DNA from: Streptomyces sp. 8K308
GTDB taxonomy: Bacteria > Actinomycetota > Actinomycetes > Streptomycetales > Streptomycetaceae
NCBI RefSeq assembly: GCF_004348315.1
Contig: NZ_SMKC01000024.1
Coordinates: 1 to 40,098, forward strand
Reading direction: 5' to 3'
Length of the DNA stretch: 40,098 nt
Position 1 is the first letter of the stretch, and each line of letters starts with the position of its first letter. Below the pieces are notes generated by a model. That model saw only the letters and a program-made list of their open reading frames with translations. It did not search any database and was not told where the DNA came from. The position numbers and the translations under genes are program-made. Shown here in pieces: positions 31,692-40,098 of this stretch.

Positions 31692-34400
31692 ATGACCGAC
31701 CACGGGGGAGGCGCGGGCGAGTTACCCGCCTACCGGGGGATGGGCGAGTTCGTCGACGCCCTCGAACAGCTGATCAAGCAGCCCAGGCGGCGGCGCACCT
31801 GGCTTCCGGTGTTGCTGCTCACCGGCCCGGCCGACGGGCGCGTCGCCGCCGGGCTGCGGAGCTGGCTCAACGGCGAACACGGCCCGCTCAGTCCGCACGC
31901 CTTCGTCTCGGGCGCCGAGAGCGGCCCGGAGGCACCCGACCTGTTCGACGAGATCAGCGAGCAGCTGCGGCGGACCACCCGCGCCTGCGACGGCGGCCGG
32001 CTCAGGCTCCCGGGCCTCTGGCTGCTCAAGACCGTCGCGGCGGCCCCCGAGCCGATCAGGTCCGGGCACTGGCGGGGGCTGCGCGACCACCTCTACGCCA
32101 AGCACCGCGAGGAGTCCACCCTCGCCCAGGCCCTGTGGAACGTGGCCGGCGAGGAGCGCGGCGACGGCATCAGGGGCGACGGCGGCATCGCGGCCGCCGT
32201 CTGGAACTTCCTGGTCGGCTGGGCCTTCCAGGGGCTGCCCCGGCTGCTGTTCACGGCCCGGGCCAAGCGCCGGCTCGCCTGGTTCACGGCGTGGGCCGAC
32301 CGGCAGCGTGGGCCGGCCTCCTTCTTCGACCACCTGCGCGACCTGGTGCCGCCCGCCTCCCGCGCCGAGGGGCTCGAGGAGCTGGACCGGGTGCTGGTGC
32401 AGGCCATGATGACCGACCTGGAGCGGGCGGTGCGCGGCGGCTTCCCGCGGCCCTGGCGCCGCCGCCGCACCCACCGGTTCGTGCTGATCTTCGACCGCGC
32501 GGGCGACGAGCACTCGCGGGTGCAGCGGTTCGTCAGGGAGCTGCGCAACGAGGCCAAGGACCGGGGCGCCACCTCGTTGCTCGTGGTGGCGGCCGGCGTG
32601 GACGGACTCGCCAGCCTGATCCCCGACGAGGAGAAGACCGGCTACGACGCCGCCGGCGAATGGCTCGCCGACACCCTGACCGACCCCCGGCTCGTGGCCT
32701 CCGTGACCGGGCTCGTGGTCACCGTGCCCGATGACCAGAGCCCCGACGACCCCAGGGCCGCCTACCAGCTGCGGCGACGGCGGCGGCTGCGGGTCAGGCC
32801 GCACCGTCTCGGGCCGCGCGCCGAACTCGCCGTCGAGCTCACGGCGGTGGCGGTGCTCGCCGGCGTGCTGCCGCTCGTGTCGCTGCCCGGCGACGACGGA
32901 TGTTCCGGCGGCACCTTCCGGGGCTCCGACGGCACCTGCGTCGGGCCGCAGGGGCCGACGCTCGGCAGCCCGGTCGTCAGCGACCCCGACGTCCGCGAGG
33001 TGCTGGGGCGCATCGAGGAGCAGAACGCGGCGGTCGGCGCCGCCACCGCCGACTGGCGCCCCGAGGGCGGCCTGCCGATGCCGCGCACCGTCTTCTACAT
33101 CGGGCCGCTCAGCGGCGGCAGCGGCGCCGACGACCCGGTGCGCGGCGGGACGCTGGCGCAGCTGCGTGGGCTCGCACTGGCCCAGGGGCACGGGAACGCG
33201 CAGGCGTTGGGCACGCGGGAGCGGGTGCCGTTGCGGGTGGTCGTCGCCGACGCGGGGGACCGGTTCCGCGACGCGGTGCAGGTGGCGCGGCACGTCGTCG
33301 AGCTGGCCGAGGAGGACCCGTCCATCATCGGGGTGGTCGGGATGGCGCAGAGCCGGGACACCGTCTACGAGGCGCTCGAGGTGCTGAGCCGGGCCGGGCT
33401 GCCGGTGGTCGGCATGGCCGGCACCGCCGACGAACTCCTCGACCACGGCACGCACTACTACCAGAACGCGCCCACCAACAGCAGGGCCGCGGCCACCATG
33501 GCCGCGTTCGCCAGGGACGCCGCGGTGATCGCCGACGCGGACGGCGGGCGCCGGCCCGCCGAACGCGCGGTGCTGGTGGCCGACGCGCGCGACGCCTACA
33601 GCAGCGGCCTGGCCGGCTCCTTCCAGGAGAGCTACGAGGGGCCGCTCGACACGCTGCTCTACACGCCGTCCAACGACCTGCCGCGCGACGAGGGAGCGCT
33701 GACCGGCGAGCCGACGGCCACCCTGGAGCGGCTGGCCGCCGAGGTGTGCGGGCGGCTCGCCGAGGAGCCGGCCACGACCGTGGTCTGGGCGGCGCGGGGC
33801 AGCGAACTCCCGCTCTTCCTCCAGGAGCTGAGGGTGCTGTCCGAGGACTGCCCGCGGGTCAGCGTGCTCGGCGGCGACGAGATCTCCAACGTGCGGATCA
33901 CCGAGGAGGAGCCCTGGAACGTCTTCCCCGGACTCTCCCTGTACTACGTGCTGGACGGCGGCGGCCCGATGCTGCGCGAGAGCCAGGAGGGACAGGCGTT
34001 CGCCGACGCCTACGAGCGGGCCTACGGCGGCACCGACGCGGCCGACGTGGCCCGGGCCATCGCGCTCGACCCGCGCCCGGCACTGGCCTGGGACGCGATG
34101 CGCTACTTCGCCACCGCCGTGGACCAGGCGTGGGAGACCACCGGCCGCGCCAACGACCGCCTCGGCCGCGACCTCGTGCAGGGCGTGCTCTACCAGGGCG
34201 TCGGCCCGGACGGCTTCGACGGCGCCACTGGCCGGCTCGACCCGAACGGCGCCGTCGGCGGGCGCGAGACCGAGGACAAGCTGGTGATCATCCTGCACGT
34301 GGCCGAGGGGCAGCGCCCGCGGGCCGAGCTGGTCTGCGGGGCTGTCACCGCCGAGGACGTCAGGACCACCTGGGGCGAGGAGAACCACCCCTGTCCTTGA
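31692..34400 (+). CDS. Chimeric membrane receptor: NTPase-like cytosolic domain, one TM helix, exported type I periplasmic-binding fold
   Basis: The 902-aa protein starts at ATG 31692 with GGGGGAGG upstream. Residues 1-375 have no signal peptide and look like a STAND/P-loop-type domain with a worn Walker A (LLLTGPADGR, Lys and Ser/Thr missing) near 41-50 and a Walker B-like RFVLIFDRAGD near 262-272. A basic stretch (RRRRRLRVRPHR) precedes a single membrane helix at about 377-398. Cys404 and Cys416 follow outside, possibly a disulfide. Residues about 455-890 resemble branched-chain amino-acid/urea-binding receptors: FYIGPLSGG, LRGLALAQGHGN, SIIGVVGMAQSRDT and WDAMRYFATAVD. It would sense an external ligand and signal inward. 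No transporter or obvious effector is adjacent. Function unknown. Confidence 0.8.
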   Translation: MTDHGGGAGELPAYRGMGEFVDALEQLIKQPRRRRTWLPVLLLTGPADGRVAAGLRSWLNGEHGPLSPHAFVSGAESGPEAPDLFDEISEQLRRTTRACDGGRLRLPGLWLLKTVAAAPEPIRSGHWRGLRDHLYAKHREESTLAQALWNVAGEERGDGIRGDGGIAAAVWNFLVGWAFQGLPRLLFTARAKRRLAWFTAWADRQRGPASFFDHLRDLVPPASRAEGLEELDRVLVQAMMTDLERAVRGGFPRPWRRRRTHRFVLIFDRAGDEHSRVQRFVRELRNEAKDRGATSLLVVAAGVDGLASLIPDEEKTGYDAAGEWLADTLTDPRLVASVTGLVVTVPDDQSPDDPRAAYQLRRRRRLRVRPHRLGPRAELAVELTAVAVLAGVLPLVSLPGDDGCSGGTFRGSDGTCVGPQGPTLGSPVVSDPDVREVLGRIEEQNAAVGAATADWRPEGGLPMPRTVFYIGPLSGGSGADDPVRGGTLAQLRGLALAQGHGNAQALGTRERVPLRVVVADAGDRFRDAVQVARHVVELAEEDPSIIGVVGMAQSRDTVYEALEVLSRAGLPVVGMAGTADELLDHGTHYYQNAPTNSRAAATMAAFARDAAVIADADGGRRPAERAVLVADARDAYSSGLAGSFQESYEGPLDTLLYTPSNDLPRDEGALTGEPTATLERLAAEVCGRLAEEPATTVVWAARGSELPLFLQELRVLSEDCPRVSVLGGDEISNVRITEEEPWNVFPGLSLYYVLDGGGPMLRESQEGQAFADAYERAYGGTDAADVARAIALDPRPALAWDAMRYFATAVDQAWETTGRANDRLGRDLVQGVLYQGVGPDGFDGATGRLDPNGAVGGRETEDKLVIILHVAEGQRPRAELVCGAVTAEDVRTTWGEENHPCP

Positions 34401-34412
34401 CCGTGACCGGGA

Positions 34413-35378
34413 CTAGGACCCGTCCTCGGGCAGCCGCAGCAGCGCGACCAGGTGGGCGGCGCTGGCCGACAGGTGGCGCCGGGCGTGGCGCAGCTGGTCC
34501 TGCGAGACGCCGTGGTCCCTGGCCGCGTCCCGCACGTCGTCCCGGAAGCGGTCGAGCAGCCGGATCAGCTCGCGCTCCGGGTCGGCCACCGCCTCCTCCG
34601 ACTCGCCGTCCGGCTCTACGTCCCGCACCGGGTGTCCCCAGGCCCAGGGCGTGCTCGGGCCGACGAACCGGCTCCAGCCCCCGATCTCGTGGTTCAGCCC
34701 CTCGAGCCCCTCGCGCACCGCGCCCGGCCAGTCGCCGCTCGCGGCCCTGGTCTGCACCCGCTCCTGGATGCGCCGCGCGGCCTGCGTGAACATGGCCCTG
34801 GCCTCCTCGCTCGCGTTCTGGGCCGCCCGCTCGCCCGCCTCCCTGGCCTCGCGGGCCTCCCGGCGGGCCCGGCGACTCTCCTCCCTGGCCCTGCGGGCCT
34901 CGGCCTTCCACGCGGCCCGGTCGTCCCCGCGGTCGCCGGCGCCGTGCTCCGGGCCGTGGTGCCCGCCGTGCCCCCGGCCCCTGGAGGGGCTCCGCGCCGC
35001 CGCCGCGGCCTCCCTGACCTCCTGCCGCAGATCCTGCGCCGAGCCGCTGACGTCCTCCCTGATGTCGGCGGCGAGCGCGGCCAGCGAGTCCCTGATCTCC
35101 CGCTCGAGATCCGTGAGCTCGGTGTCGCGCGCCGCCAACTCCCGCTCGCCGTCCGGGGTGAGGGAGTACACCTTGCGGCCGCCCTCCTCGGAGTGGGTGA
35201 CCAGGCCCTCCGCCTCCAGCTTCGCCAGCCTCGGGTAGACCGTGCCGGCGGACGGCGCGTAGAGCCCCTGGAAGCGCTCCTCGAGCAGCCTGATCACCTC
35301 GTACCCGTGGCGAGGGGCCTCCCCGAGCAGCTTCAGCAGATAGAGGCGGAGGCGGCCGTGGCCGAAGACGGGAGGCAT
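34413..35378 (-). CDS. PadR-family regulator with long helical C-terminus
   Basis: The 321-aa protein starts MPPVFGHGRLRLYLLKLLGE. The PadR winged helix covers about residues 1-85 (HGYEVIRLLEERFQG, PSAGTVYPRLAKLEAEGLV). The rest is unusually long and charged: a Gly/His-rich spacer (about 130-155), an Ala/Arg/Glu coiled-coil segment (about 155-215) and a helical end. It is the second gene of an operon: its ATG lies one base after the stop of the DUF4097 gene. It very likely binds the twin dyads upstream of that gene and represses its own operon, as PadR proteins usually do. Confidence 0.88.
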   Translation of the reverse strand: MPPVFGHGRLRLYLLKLLGEAPRHGYEVIRLLEERFQGLYAPSAGTVYPRLAKLEAEGLVTHSEEGGRKVYSLTPDGERELAARDTELTDLEREIRDSLAALAADIREDVSGSAQDLRQEVREAAAAARSPSRGRGHGGHHGPEHGAGDRGDDRAAWKAEARRAREESRRARREAREAREAGERAAQNASEEARAMFTQAARRIQERVQTRAASGDWPGAVREGLEGLNHEIGGWSRFVGPSTPWAWGHPVRDVEPDGESEEAVADPERELIRLLDRFRDDVRDAARDHGVSQDQLRHARRHLSASAAHLVALLRLPEDGS

Positions 35379-35379
35379 G

Positions 35380-36243
35380 TCAGACGTCCTTACGCAGCGA
35401 GGTGGCGGGTGGCGTGTCGTACTCGGCCGGCGGTCTGCGCAGCAGGGCGAGTGCGCCCGAGACGCTGGTGCACCGCACGCTGCCGGCCCCCGCGCCCAGC
35501 GCGCCGGACAGCTGCCTGGCCCCCCAGCCGCCGACCGACGACAGCTCGGCGAACGCCGAGGAGACGGGGCCGCTCGCGGTGCTCGCCGACACCTCGGCGC
35601 TCACCCCCTCCGGCAGTCGGACCGCGACCTCGCCCGAGACGGTGTTGAGCCGCAGGTCGGGCGGCAGCGCCGAGGGCGCCAGGTCGACCACCATGTCGCC
35701 GCTGACCGAGTCGGCCGCGAGCTGGGCGGAGCGGTGGTCGATCACCGTCAGGTTCCCCGAGACCGAGTTGTACCGCAGCCGGCCGCTCAGCCCCTGGGCC
35801 TCCAGGTTCCCCGAGACCGTCTCGGCGTGCACCGCGCCCGACAGGCCGACCAGCGTGGTGTCCCCGCTGACGCCCCGCACGTGCGTGCGGCCGGCGAGCC
35901 TGCTCACCACGGCCGAGGCGCCCACCAGGCCCACCGTCAGCCGGGCGTGGGCCGGCACCGAGACCGAGACCACCGCGCTGCGGCGCCACCCCTTGCGGTC
36001 AAGCCACTTGAGGAAGCCCTGCCACGGCAGGTCGTCGTAGGCGACCGAGAGCGTGCCGCCGTCCAGCCGCACGATCAGCGGCGGGCCCTTGACCTCGGTG
36101 ATCTCGACCCGGGTGGTGGAATCCGTGGTGCCCACCACGTTGACCAGGCCGCTGACGACCCGCACCTGTAGCTCCTCGACGGACACCCCATCGAAGCTCA
36201 GCGTGCGGTCCTCGCTGACGGACCACTCGGATGTGCGAGACAT
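35380..36243 (-). CDS. DUF4097 beta-strand repeat protein
   Basis: The 287-aa protein has a series of short beta repeats with the recurring VSG(D/N/E) pattern (GVSGDTTLVGLSG, TVSGNLEAQGLSG, SVSGNLTV, SVSGDMVVDL, TVSGEVAVRL) typical of DUF4097 beta-helix proteins. There is no signal peptide or membrane segment in this copy, so it should be cytosolic. It starts at ATG 36243 with GGGGAGGG upstream. It is co-transcribed with the PadR gene. A role in envelope stress is often suggested for the family, but nothing here proves it. Confidence 0.88.
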   Translation of the reverse strand: MSRTSEWSVSEDRTLSFDGVSVEELQVRVVSGLVNVVGTTDSTTRVEITEVKGPPLIVRLDGGTLSVAYDDLPWQGFLKWLDRKGWRRSAVVSVSVPAHARLTVGLVGASAVVSRLAGRTHVRGVSGDTTLVGLSGAVHAETVSGNLEAQGLSGRLRYNSVSGNLTVIDHRSAQLAADSVSGDMVVDLAPSALPPDLRLNTVSGEVAVRLPEGVSAEVSASTASGPVSSAFAELSSVGGWGARQLSGALGAGAGSVRCTSVSGALALLRRPPAEYDTPPATSLRKDV

Positions 36244-36253
36244 GAGCCCTCCC

Positions 36254-36291
36254 CGCGTTATATCGCGTGCCTCGTAACACGATATATCGCG
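36254..36291. promoter_or_regulatory. Twin PadR operator and promoter of the DUF4097-padR operon
   Basis: Two 14-bp dyads, CGCGTTATATCGCG (36254-36267) and CACGATATATCGCG (36278-36291), lie 24 bp apart, within the exact 13-bp direct repeat TATATCGCGTGCC. TATAAC on the minus strand (36257-36262) fits the -10, so a bound repressor would cover the promoter. Confidence 0.7.
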
Positions 36292-36308
36292 TGCCGCTCA
36301 CGTCAAGG

Positions 36309-36491
36309 TCAGTCGTCGTCGTCCTCGTCGTCGAGACGCGCCAGCCAGGTCGCGAGCCGCTCCACCGGAACCTCGAAGTCCGGGTTCAGATCGACGAAGA
36401 GCCGCAGCTGGTCGGCGAGCCAGGCCAGGGTGACCTCCTCCTCGCCGCGCCGCCGCGCCAGCTCCTCGATGCCTCGGTCGGTGAAGTACAA
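36309..36491 (-). CDS. DUF6104 family small protein
   Basis: This is a 60-aa protein, YFTDRGIEELARRRGEEEVT at its start and ERLATWLARLDDEDDDD at its end, with a strongly acidic tail. It starts at TTG 36491 with AAGGAG upstream, which is why a search for longer genes would miss it. Small proteins of this kind next to kgd/sucA are conserved in Streptomyces as I recall. It is cytosolic with no known function. It is on the same strand as kgd, but the strong hairpin between them suggests it is transcribed separately or by read-through. Confidence 0.8.
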   Translation of the reverse strand: MYFTDRGIEELARRRGEEEVTLAWLADQLRLFVDLNPDFEVPVERLATWLARLDDEDDDD

Positions 36492-36540
36492 CGCCGCTCC
36501 TTCGTGTGGTCTTTCCGCTGTCGCTGACGGGGACGGACAC

Positions 36541-36581
36541 GGGCCCGGCCCGCCGCCCGCACGGGGCGACGGGCCGGGCCC
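36541..36581 (-). terminator. Terminator after kgd
   Basis: GGGCCCGGCCCG (36541-36552) pairs perfectly with CGGGCCGGGCCC (36570-36581), with more pairing in the loop. It lies 32 bp past the kgd stop. Confidence 0.75.
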
Positions 36582-36613
36582 GGTGACGCGCGCGAGGCGC
36601 GGTCGGCGCTCGC

Positions 36614-39600
36614 TCAGAGCGCGAACACCTCGTCGAGCAGCGCCTGCTGCTCGGCCTGGTGCCGCTTGGCGGAGCCCACCGCCGGCGAGGAGGACGCCGG
36701 GCGGGACACCCGCCGCAGCGTGCCGGCCCGCTCGACGTGCTCCACCAGGTTGAGCGCGATGAACGGCCAGGCGCCCTGGTTGGCCGGCTCCTCCTGCGCC
36801 CACACCACCGACTCGGCGGCCGTGTACCTGGCGAGCTCCGCCTGGACCTCCTCGGCCGGCAGCGGGTGCAGCCGCTCGAGCCGCACCAGCGCCACGTCCT
36901 GACGTCCGAGCTTCTCGCGCTCCGCCGCCAGCTCGTAGTACACCTTGCCGGTGCAGAGCACCACGCGCCGCACCCCGGCGGGGTCCACCGTGGTGTCCCC
37001 GATGACCGGCCTGAAGCCGCCGCCGGTGAACTCCTCGGCCGTGGAGGTGGCGGCCTTCAGCCGCAGCATCCACTTCGGGGTGAAGACGACCAGCGGCTTG
37101 TGGTGCGGGTTGTGCACCTGCCACCGCAGCAGGTGGAAGTAGTTCGCCGGGGTGGTCGGCAGCGCCACCGTCATGTTGTTCTGCGCGCACAGCTGCAGAA
37201 AGCGCTCGATGCGGGCCGAGGAGTGGTCCGGGCCCTGGCCCTCGTAGCCGTGCGGCAGGAGCAGCGTGACGCCGGAGGTCTGGCCCCACTTCTGCTCGGC
37301 CGACGAGATGAACTCGTCGATCACGGTGGCCGCGCCGTTGGCGAAGTCGCCGAACTGCGCCTCCCACATCACCAGCGCCTCGGGCCTGGCCAGCGAGTAG
37401 CCGTACTCGAAGCCCATCGCCGCGTACTCGCTGAGCAGCGAGTCGTAGACGTTGAACCTGGCCTGGTCCTCGGACAGGTAGAGCAGGGGCGTGTAGTCCT
37501 CGCCGGTCTTCCGGTCGATCAGCACCGCGTGCCGCTGGCCGAAGGTGCCGCGCCTGGTGTCCTGGCCTGCCATGCGGACCGGGGTGCCCTCCATGAGCAG
37601 CGAGCCGATGGCCAGCAGCTCGCCCATCGCCCAGTCGATCGTCCCCTCCTCGACCATCGCCGCGCGCCGCTGCAGCTGCGGCAGCAGCCGGGGGTGCACG
37701 GTGATGTGGTCGGGGATGTTGACCTGGGACTCGGCGATCCGCTTGACGACCTCGGCACTGACGCCGGTCGTCACCGCCACCGGGAACTCCGGCTTGGGCG
37801 CCGGCACCTCGGCCGGGGCCGGGGTCACGGTCGCCTCCCTGACCTCCTTGAAGACCTTCTCCAGCTGGTCCTGGAAGTCCTGGAGCGCCTGCTCGGCCTC
37901 CTCGAGCGTGATGTCGCCGCGGCCGATCAGCGACTCGGTGTAGAGCTTGCGCACCGAGCGCTTCTTGTCGATCAGGTCGTACATCAGCGGTTGGGTGAAC
38001 GAGGGGTTGTCCGTCTCGTTGTGCCCGCGACGCCGGTAGCAGACCAGGTCGATCACGACATCCTTGTTGAACGCCTGCCGGTACTCGAAGGCGAGCCTGG
38101 CCACCCGGCACACCGCCTCCGGGTCGTCCCCGTTGACGTGGAAGATCGGCGCCTCGATCATCCGTGCCACGTCCGTGCAGTAGGTGGAGGACCGGGCGGC
38201 GGCGGCCGTCGCGGTGTAGCCCACCTGGTTGTTGATGATGACGTGCACGGTGCCGCCGGTGCGGTAGCCGCGCAGCTGCGACATGTTCAGCGTCTCGGCG
38301 ACCACGCCCTGGCCGGCGAACGCCGCGTCGCCGTGGATCAGGATCGGCAGCACCGTGAAGTCCTTGCCGCCGCGCCCGATCACGTCCTGCTTGGCCCGCG
38401 CCACGCCCTCGACGATCGGGTCGACGGCCTCCAGGTGCGAGGGGTTGGCCGTCAGCGAGACCTTGATCTGCTCGCCCGACAGGCCCGTGAAGGTGCCCTC
38501 GGTGCCCAGGTGGTACTTCACGTCGCCCGAGCCGTGCATGGACTTCGGGTCGAGGTTGCCCTCGAACTCCCGGAAGATCTGCGCGTAGGACTTGCCGACG
38601 ACGTTGGCCAGCACGTTGAGCCGGCCACGGTGCGCCATGCCGATGACGACCTCGTCCAGCTTGTCGGCCGCCGCCTCGTCGAGCACCGAGTCGAGCAGCG
38701 GGATGACCGTCTCACCGCCCTCGAGCGAGAAGCGCTTCTGGCCGACGTACTTGGTCTGCAGGAAGGTCTCGAACGCCTCCGACGCGTTGAGCCGGCGCAG
38801 GATCCGCAGCTGCTCCTCGCGCTCCGGCGCGGTGTGCGGGCGCTCCACCCGGTCCTGGATCCACTTGCGCTCCTTGGGATCCTGGATGTGCATGTACTCG
38901 ATGCCGGTGGTGCGGCAGTACGAGTCGCGCAGCACGCCGAGGATGTCGCGCAGCTTCAACATGGACTTGCCGGCGAAGCCGCCGACCGCGAACTCCCGCT
39001 CCAGGTCCCACAGGGTGAGCCCGTGCTCGGTGATGTCCAGGTCGGGGTGCTTGCGCTGCTTGTACTCCAGCGGGTCGGTGTCGGCCATCAGGTGGCCGCG
39101 CACCCGGTACGCGTGGATCAGGTCGAACACCCGGGCGGCCTTGGTGACCTCGTCGTCGTGGTTGACGTCGATGTCGACGTGCCAGCGGATCGGCTCGTAG
39201 GGGATCCGCAGCGCCTCGAAGATGGCGTCGTAGAACCCGTGCTCACCGAGCAGCAGTTGGCTGATCTGGCGCAGGAACTCGCCGGAGGCCGCACCTTGGA
39301 TGACCCGGTGGTCGTAGGTGCTGGTGAGCGTCATCACCTTGGAGATGCCGAGGCGGTTGAGCGTCTCCTGCGAGGTCCCCTGGAACTCGGCCGGGTACTC
39401 CATCGCGCCGACGCCGAGGATGACGCCCTGACCCGGCATCAGCCGCGGCACCGAGTGGACGGTGCCGATGCCGCCCGGGTTGGTGAGCGAGGCGGTGACG
39501 CCGGAGAAGTCCTCCATCGTCAACTTGCCGGTGCGCGCCCGACGGACGATGTCCTCGTAGGCCTGCCAGAACTCGAAGAAGGTCAGCGTCTCGGCCTTCT

Positions 39601-40098
39601 TGATGCCGGCCACGACCAGCTGCCGGTCGCCGCTCTTGTTCACCAGGTCGATGGCCAGGCCCAGGTTGACGTGCTCGGGCTTGACCAGCGTCGGCTTGCC
39701 GTCCTTCTCGGTGTACGAGTGGTTCATGGACGGCATCGCCCTGAGCGCCTGCACCATCGCGTAGCCGATGAGGTGCGTGAAGGAGACCTTGCCGCCGCGG
39801 GCGCGCTTCAGGTGGTTGTTGATGACGATCCGGTTGTCGAACAGCAGCTTCACCGGAACCGCGCGGACCGAGGTGGCGGTCGGCAGATCACGGGACGCGT
39901 TCATGTTCTTGGCCACGGCCGCGGCGGGACCGCGCAGCGTGACGAACTCGGGACCGGCGGCCGGCTCGGCGGCCTGCGGGGCCGCCGCCGGCTTCGCGGC
40001 GGCCTCGACCTTCTGGCTCTTCGCGGCCGCAACGGGAGCGGGCGCGGGGGCCGGCTTCGCCGCGGGCGCGGCGGCCGGCGCCTGGGCCGGGGCGGCGG
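36614..40098 (-). CDS. kgd: Multifunctional 2-oxoglutarate decarboxylase/dehydrogenase (E2-E1 fusion), 5' end missing
   Basis: About 1160 codons are in the window; the start lies beyond base 40098. The visible protein begins with an Ala/Pro-rich linker, then an E2 succinyltransferase-like core ([33 protein letters not shown]) and a full thiamine-diphosphate E1 part ([41 protein letters not shown]). The family converts 2-oxoglutarate to succinate semialdehyde, 2-hydroxy-3-oxoadipate or, with partner subunits, succinyl-CoA in the TCA cycle. A GarA/OdhI-type FHA protein controls such enzymes in relatives. The fusion is specific to Actinobacteria. The GTG at 39916 is an internal Val codon, not the start, since the frame stays open to the window end. 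Confidence 0.95.
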   Translation of the reverse strand, partial: AAPAQAPAAAPAAKPAPAPAPVAAAKSQKVEAAAKPAAAPQAAEPAAGPEFVTLRGPAAAVAKNMNASRDLPTATSVRAVPVKLLFDNRIVINNHLKRARGGKVSFTHLIGYAMVQALRAMPSMNHSYTEKDGKPTLVKPEHVNLGLAIDLVNKSGDRQLVVAGIKKAETLTFFEFWQAYEDIVRRARTGKLTMEDFSGVTASLTNPGGIGTVHSVPRLMPGQGVILGVGAMEYPAEFQGTSQETLNRLGISKVMTLTSTYDHRVIQGAASGEFLRQISQLLLGEHGFYDAIFEALRIPYEPIRWHVDIDVNHDDEVTKAARVFDLIHAYRVRGHLMADTDPLEYKQRKHPDLDITEHGLTLWDLEREFAVGGFAGKSMLKLRDILGVLRDSYCRTTGIEYMHIQDPKERKWIQDRVERPHTAPEREEQLRILRRLNASEAFETFLQTKYVGQKRFSLEGGETVIPLLDSVLDEAAADKLDEVVIGMAHRGRLNVLANVVGKSYAQIFREFEGNLDPKSMHGSGDVKYHLGTEGTFTGLSGEQIKVSLTANPSHLEAVDPIVEGVARAKQDVIGRGGKDFTVLPILIHGDAAFAGQGVVAETLNMSQLRGYRTGGTVHVIINNQVGYTATAAAARSSTYCTDVARMIEAPIFHVNGDDPEAVCRVARLAFEYRQAFNKDVVIDLVCYRRRGHNETDNPSFTQPLMYDLIDKKRSVRKLYTESLIGRGDITLEEAEQALQDFQDQLEKVFKEVREATVTPAPAEVPAPKPEFPVAVTTGVSAEVVKRIAESQVNIPDHITVHPRLLPQLQRRAAMVEEGTIDWAMGELLAIGSLLMEGTPVRMAGQDTRRGTFGQRHAVLIDRKTGEDYTPLLYLSEDQARFNVYDSLLSEYAAMGFEYGYSLARPEALVMWEAQFGDFANGAATVIDEFISSAEQKWGQTSGVTLLLPHGYEGQGPDHSSARIERFLQLCAQNNMTVALPTTPANYFHLLRWQVHNPHHKPLVVFTPKWMLRLKAATSTAEEFTGGGFRPVIGDTTVDPAGVRRVVLCTGKVYYELAAEREKLGRQDVALVRLERLHPLPAEEVQAELARYTAAESVVWAQEEPANQGAWPFIALNLVEHVERAGTLRRVSRPASSSPAVGSAKRHQAEQQALLDEVFAL

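Noticed and set aside
31722..34388. 888-aa minus-strand frame opposite the receptor gene
   Set aside because: It has a repetitive Gly/Ala/His-rich composition with no domain, while the plus strand has clear binding-protein motifs and a Shine-Dalgarno site.

Overview
The window is high-G+C (roughly 70-75 %) actinobacterial chromosome, almost certainly Streptomyces or a close relative. It is densely packed, uses GTG and TTG starts freely, and carries Streptomyces hallmark genes: dasR/dasABC, a whiB1/wblE-type WhiB protein, a SigB/F/H-type sigma factor with its anti-sigma, nickel superoxide dismutase with its protease, and the fused E2-E1 2-oxoglutarate decarboxylase. From memory, the order resembles the S. 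coelicolor stretch from dasR (about SCO5231) to sucA/kgd (about SCO5281). I see no tRNA, rRNA, CRISPR array, transposase or phage gene. This is core chromosome with small accessory insertions.

Region 1 (1-7110): chitin and N-acetylglucosamine uptake. The GntR regulator DasR is divergent from dasA-dasB-dasC (lipoprotein and two permeases, no ATPase of its own), a cytoplasmic GH3 beta-N-acetylglucosaminidase and a GlmS-type SIS sugar-phosphate isomerase/deaminase. Two DasR operators (dre) lie before dasA, and a third dre-like dyad covers the dasR stop codon. A 108-bp imperfect inverted-repeat element closes the operon.

Region 2 (7115-14326): regulators. An SDR/TetR divergent pair is followed by a PdtaS-type sensor kinase, a WhiB protein with a Crp-like box upstream, a possible structured RNA, a lipid kinase, a small membrane protein, and a translationally coupled anti-sigma/sigma pair.

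Region 3 (14327-24107): a Nudix/TetR operon divergent from an SDR gene that is broken by a one-base frameshift, then the RNA-polymerase motor HelR, a PAS-GAF-SpoIIE phosphatase with an HATPase domain, divergent sodN and sodX, a CGNR zinc-finger regulator whose 3' end overlaps sodX, and a methyltransferase.

Region 4 (24108-34400): NADP-type malic enzyme, a polar amino-acid ABC transporter (binding protein, permease, ATPase), an AraC regulator divergent from a DUF2000 gene, a GNAT acetyltransferase divergent from a quinone-oxidoreductase-like MDR, and a 902-aa membrane protein that joins a degenerate NTPase-like cytosolic part to an exported periplasmic-binding-protein fold.

Region 5 (34413-40098): a DUF4097-PadR operon with a double operator, a 60-aa DUF6104 protein, and kgd, whose 5' end lies beyond the window.

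The most interesting unexplained items are the chimeric receptor at 31692-34400, the candidate three-way-junction RNA at 11000-11109, the Crp-like box before the WhiB gene, the SIS protein in the das operon, and the 108-bp inverted repeat. Comparisons with S. coelicolor and M. tuberculosis come from memory, not from a search.
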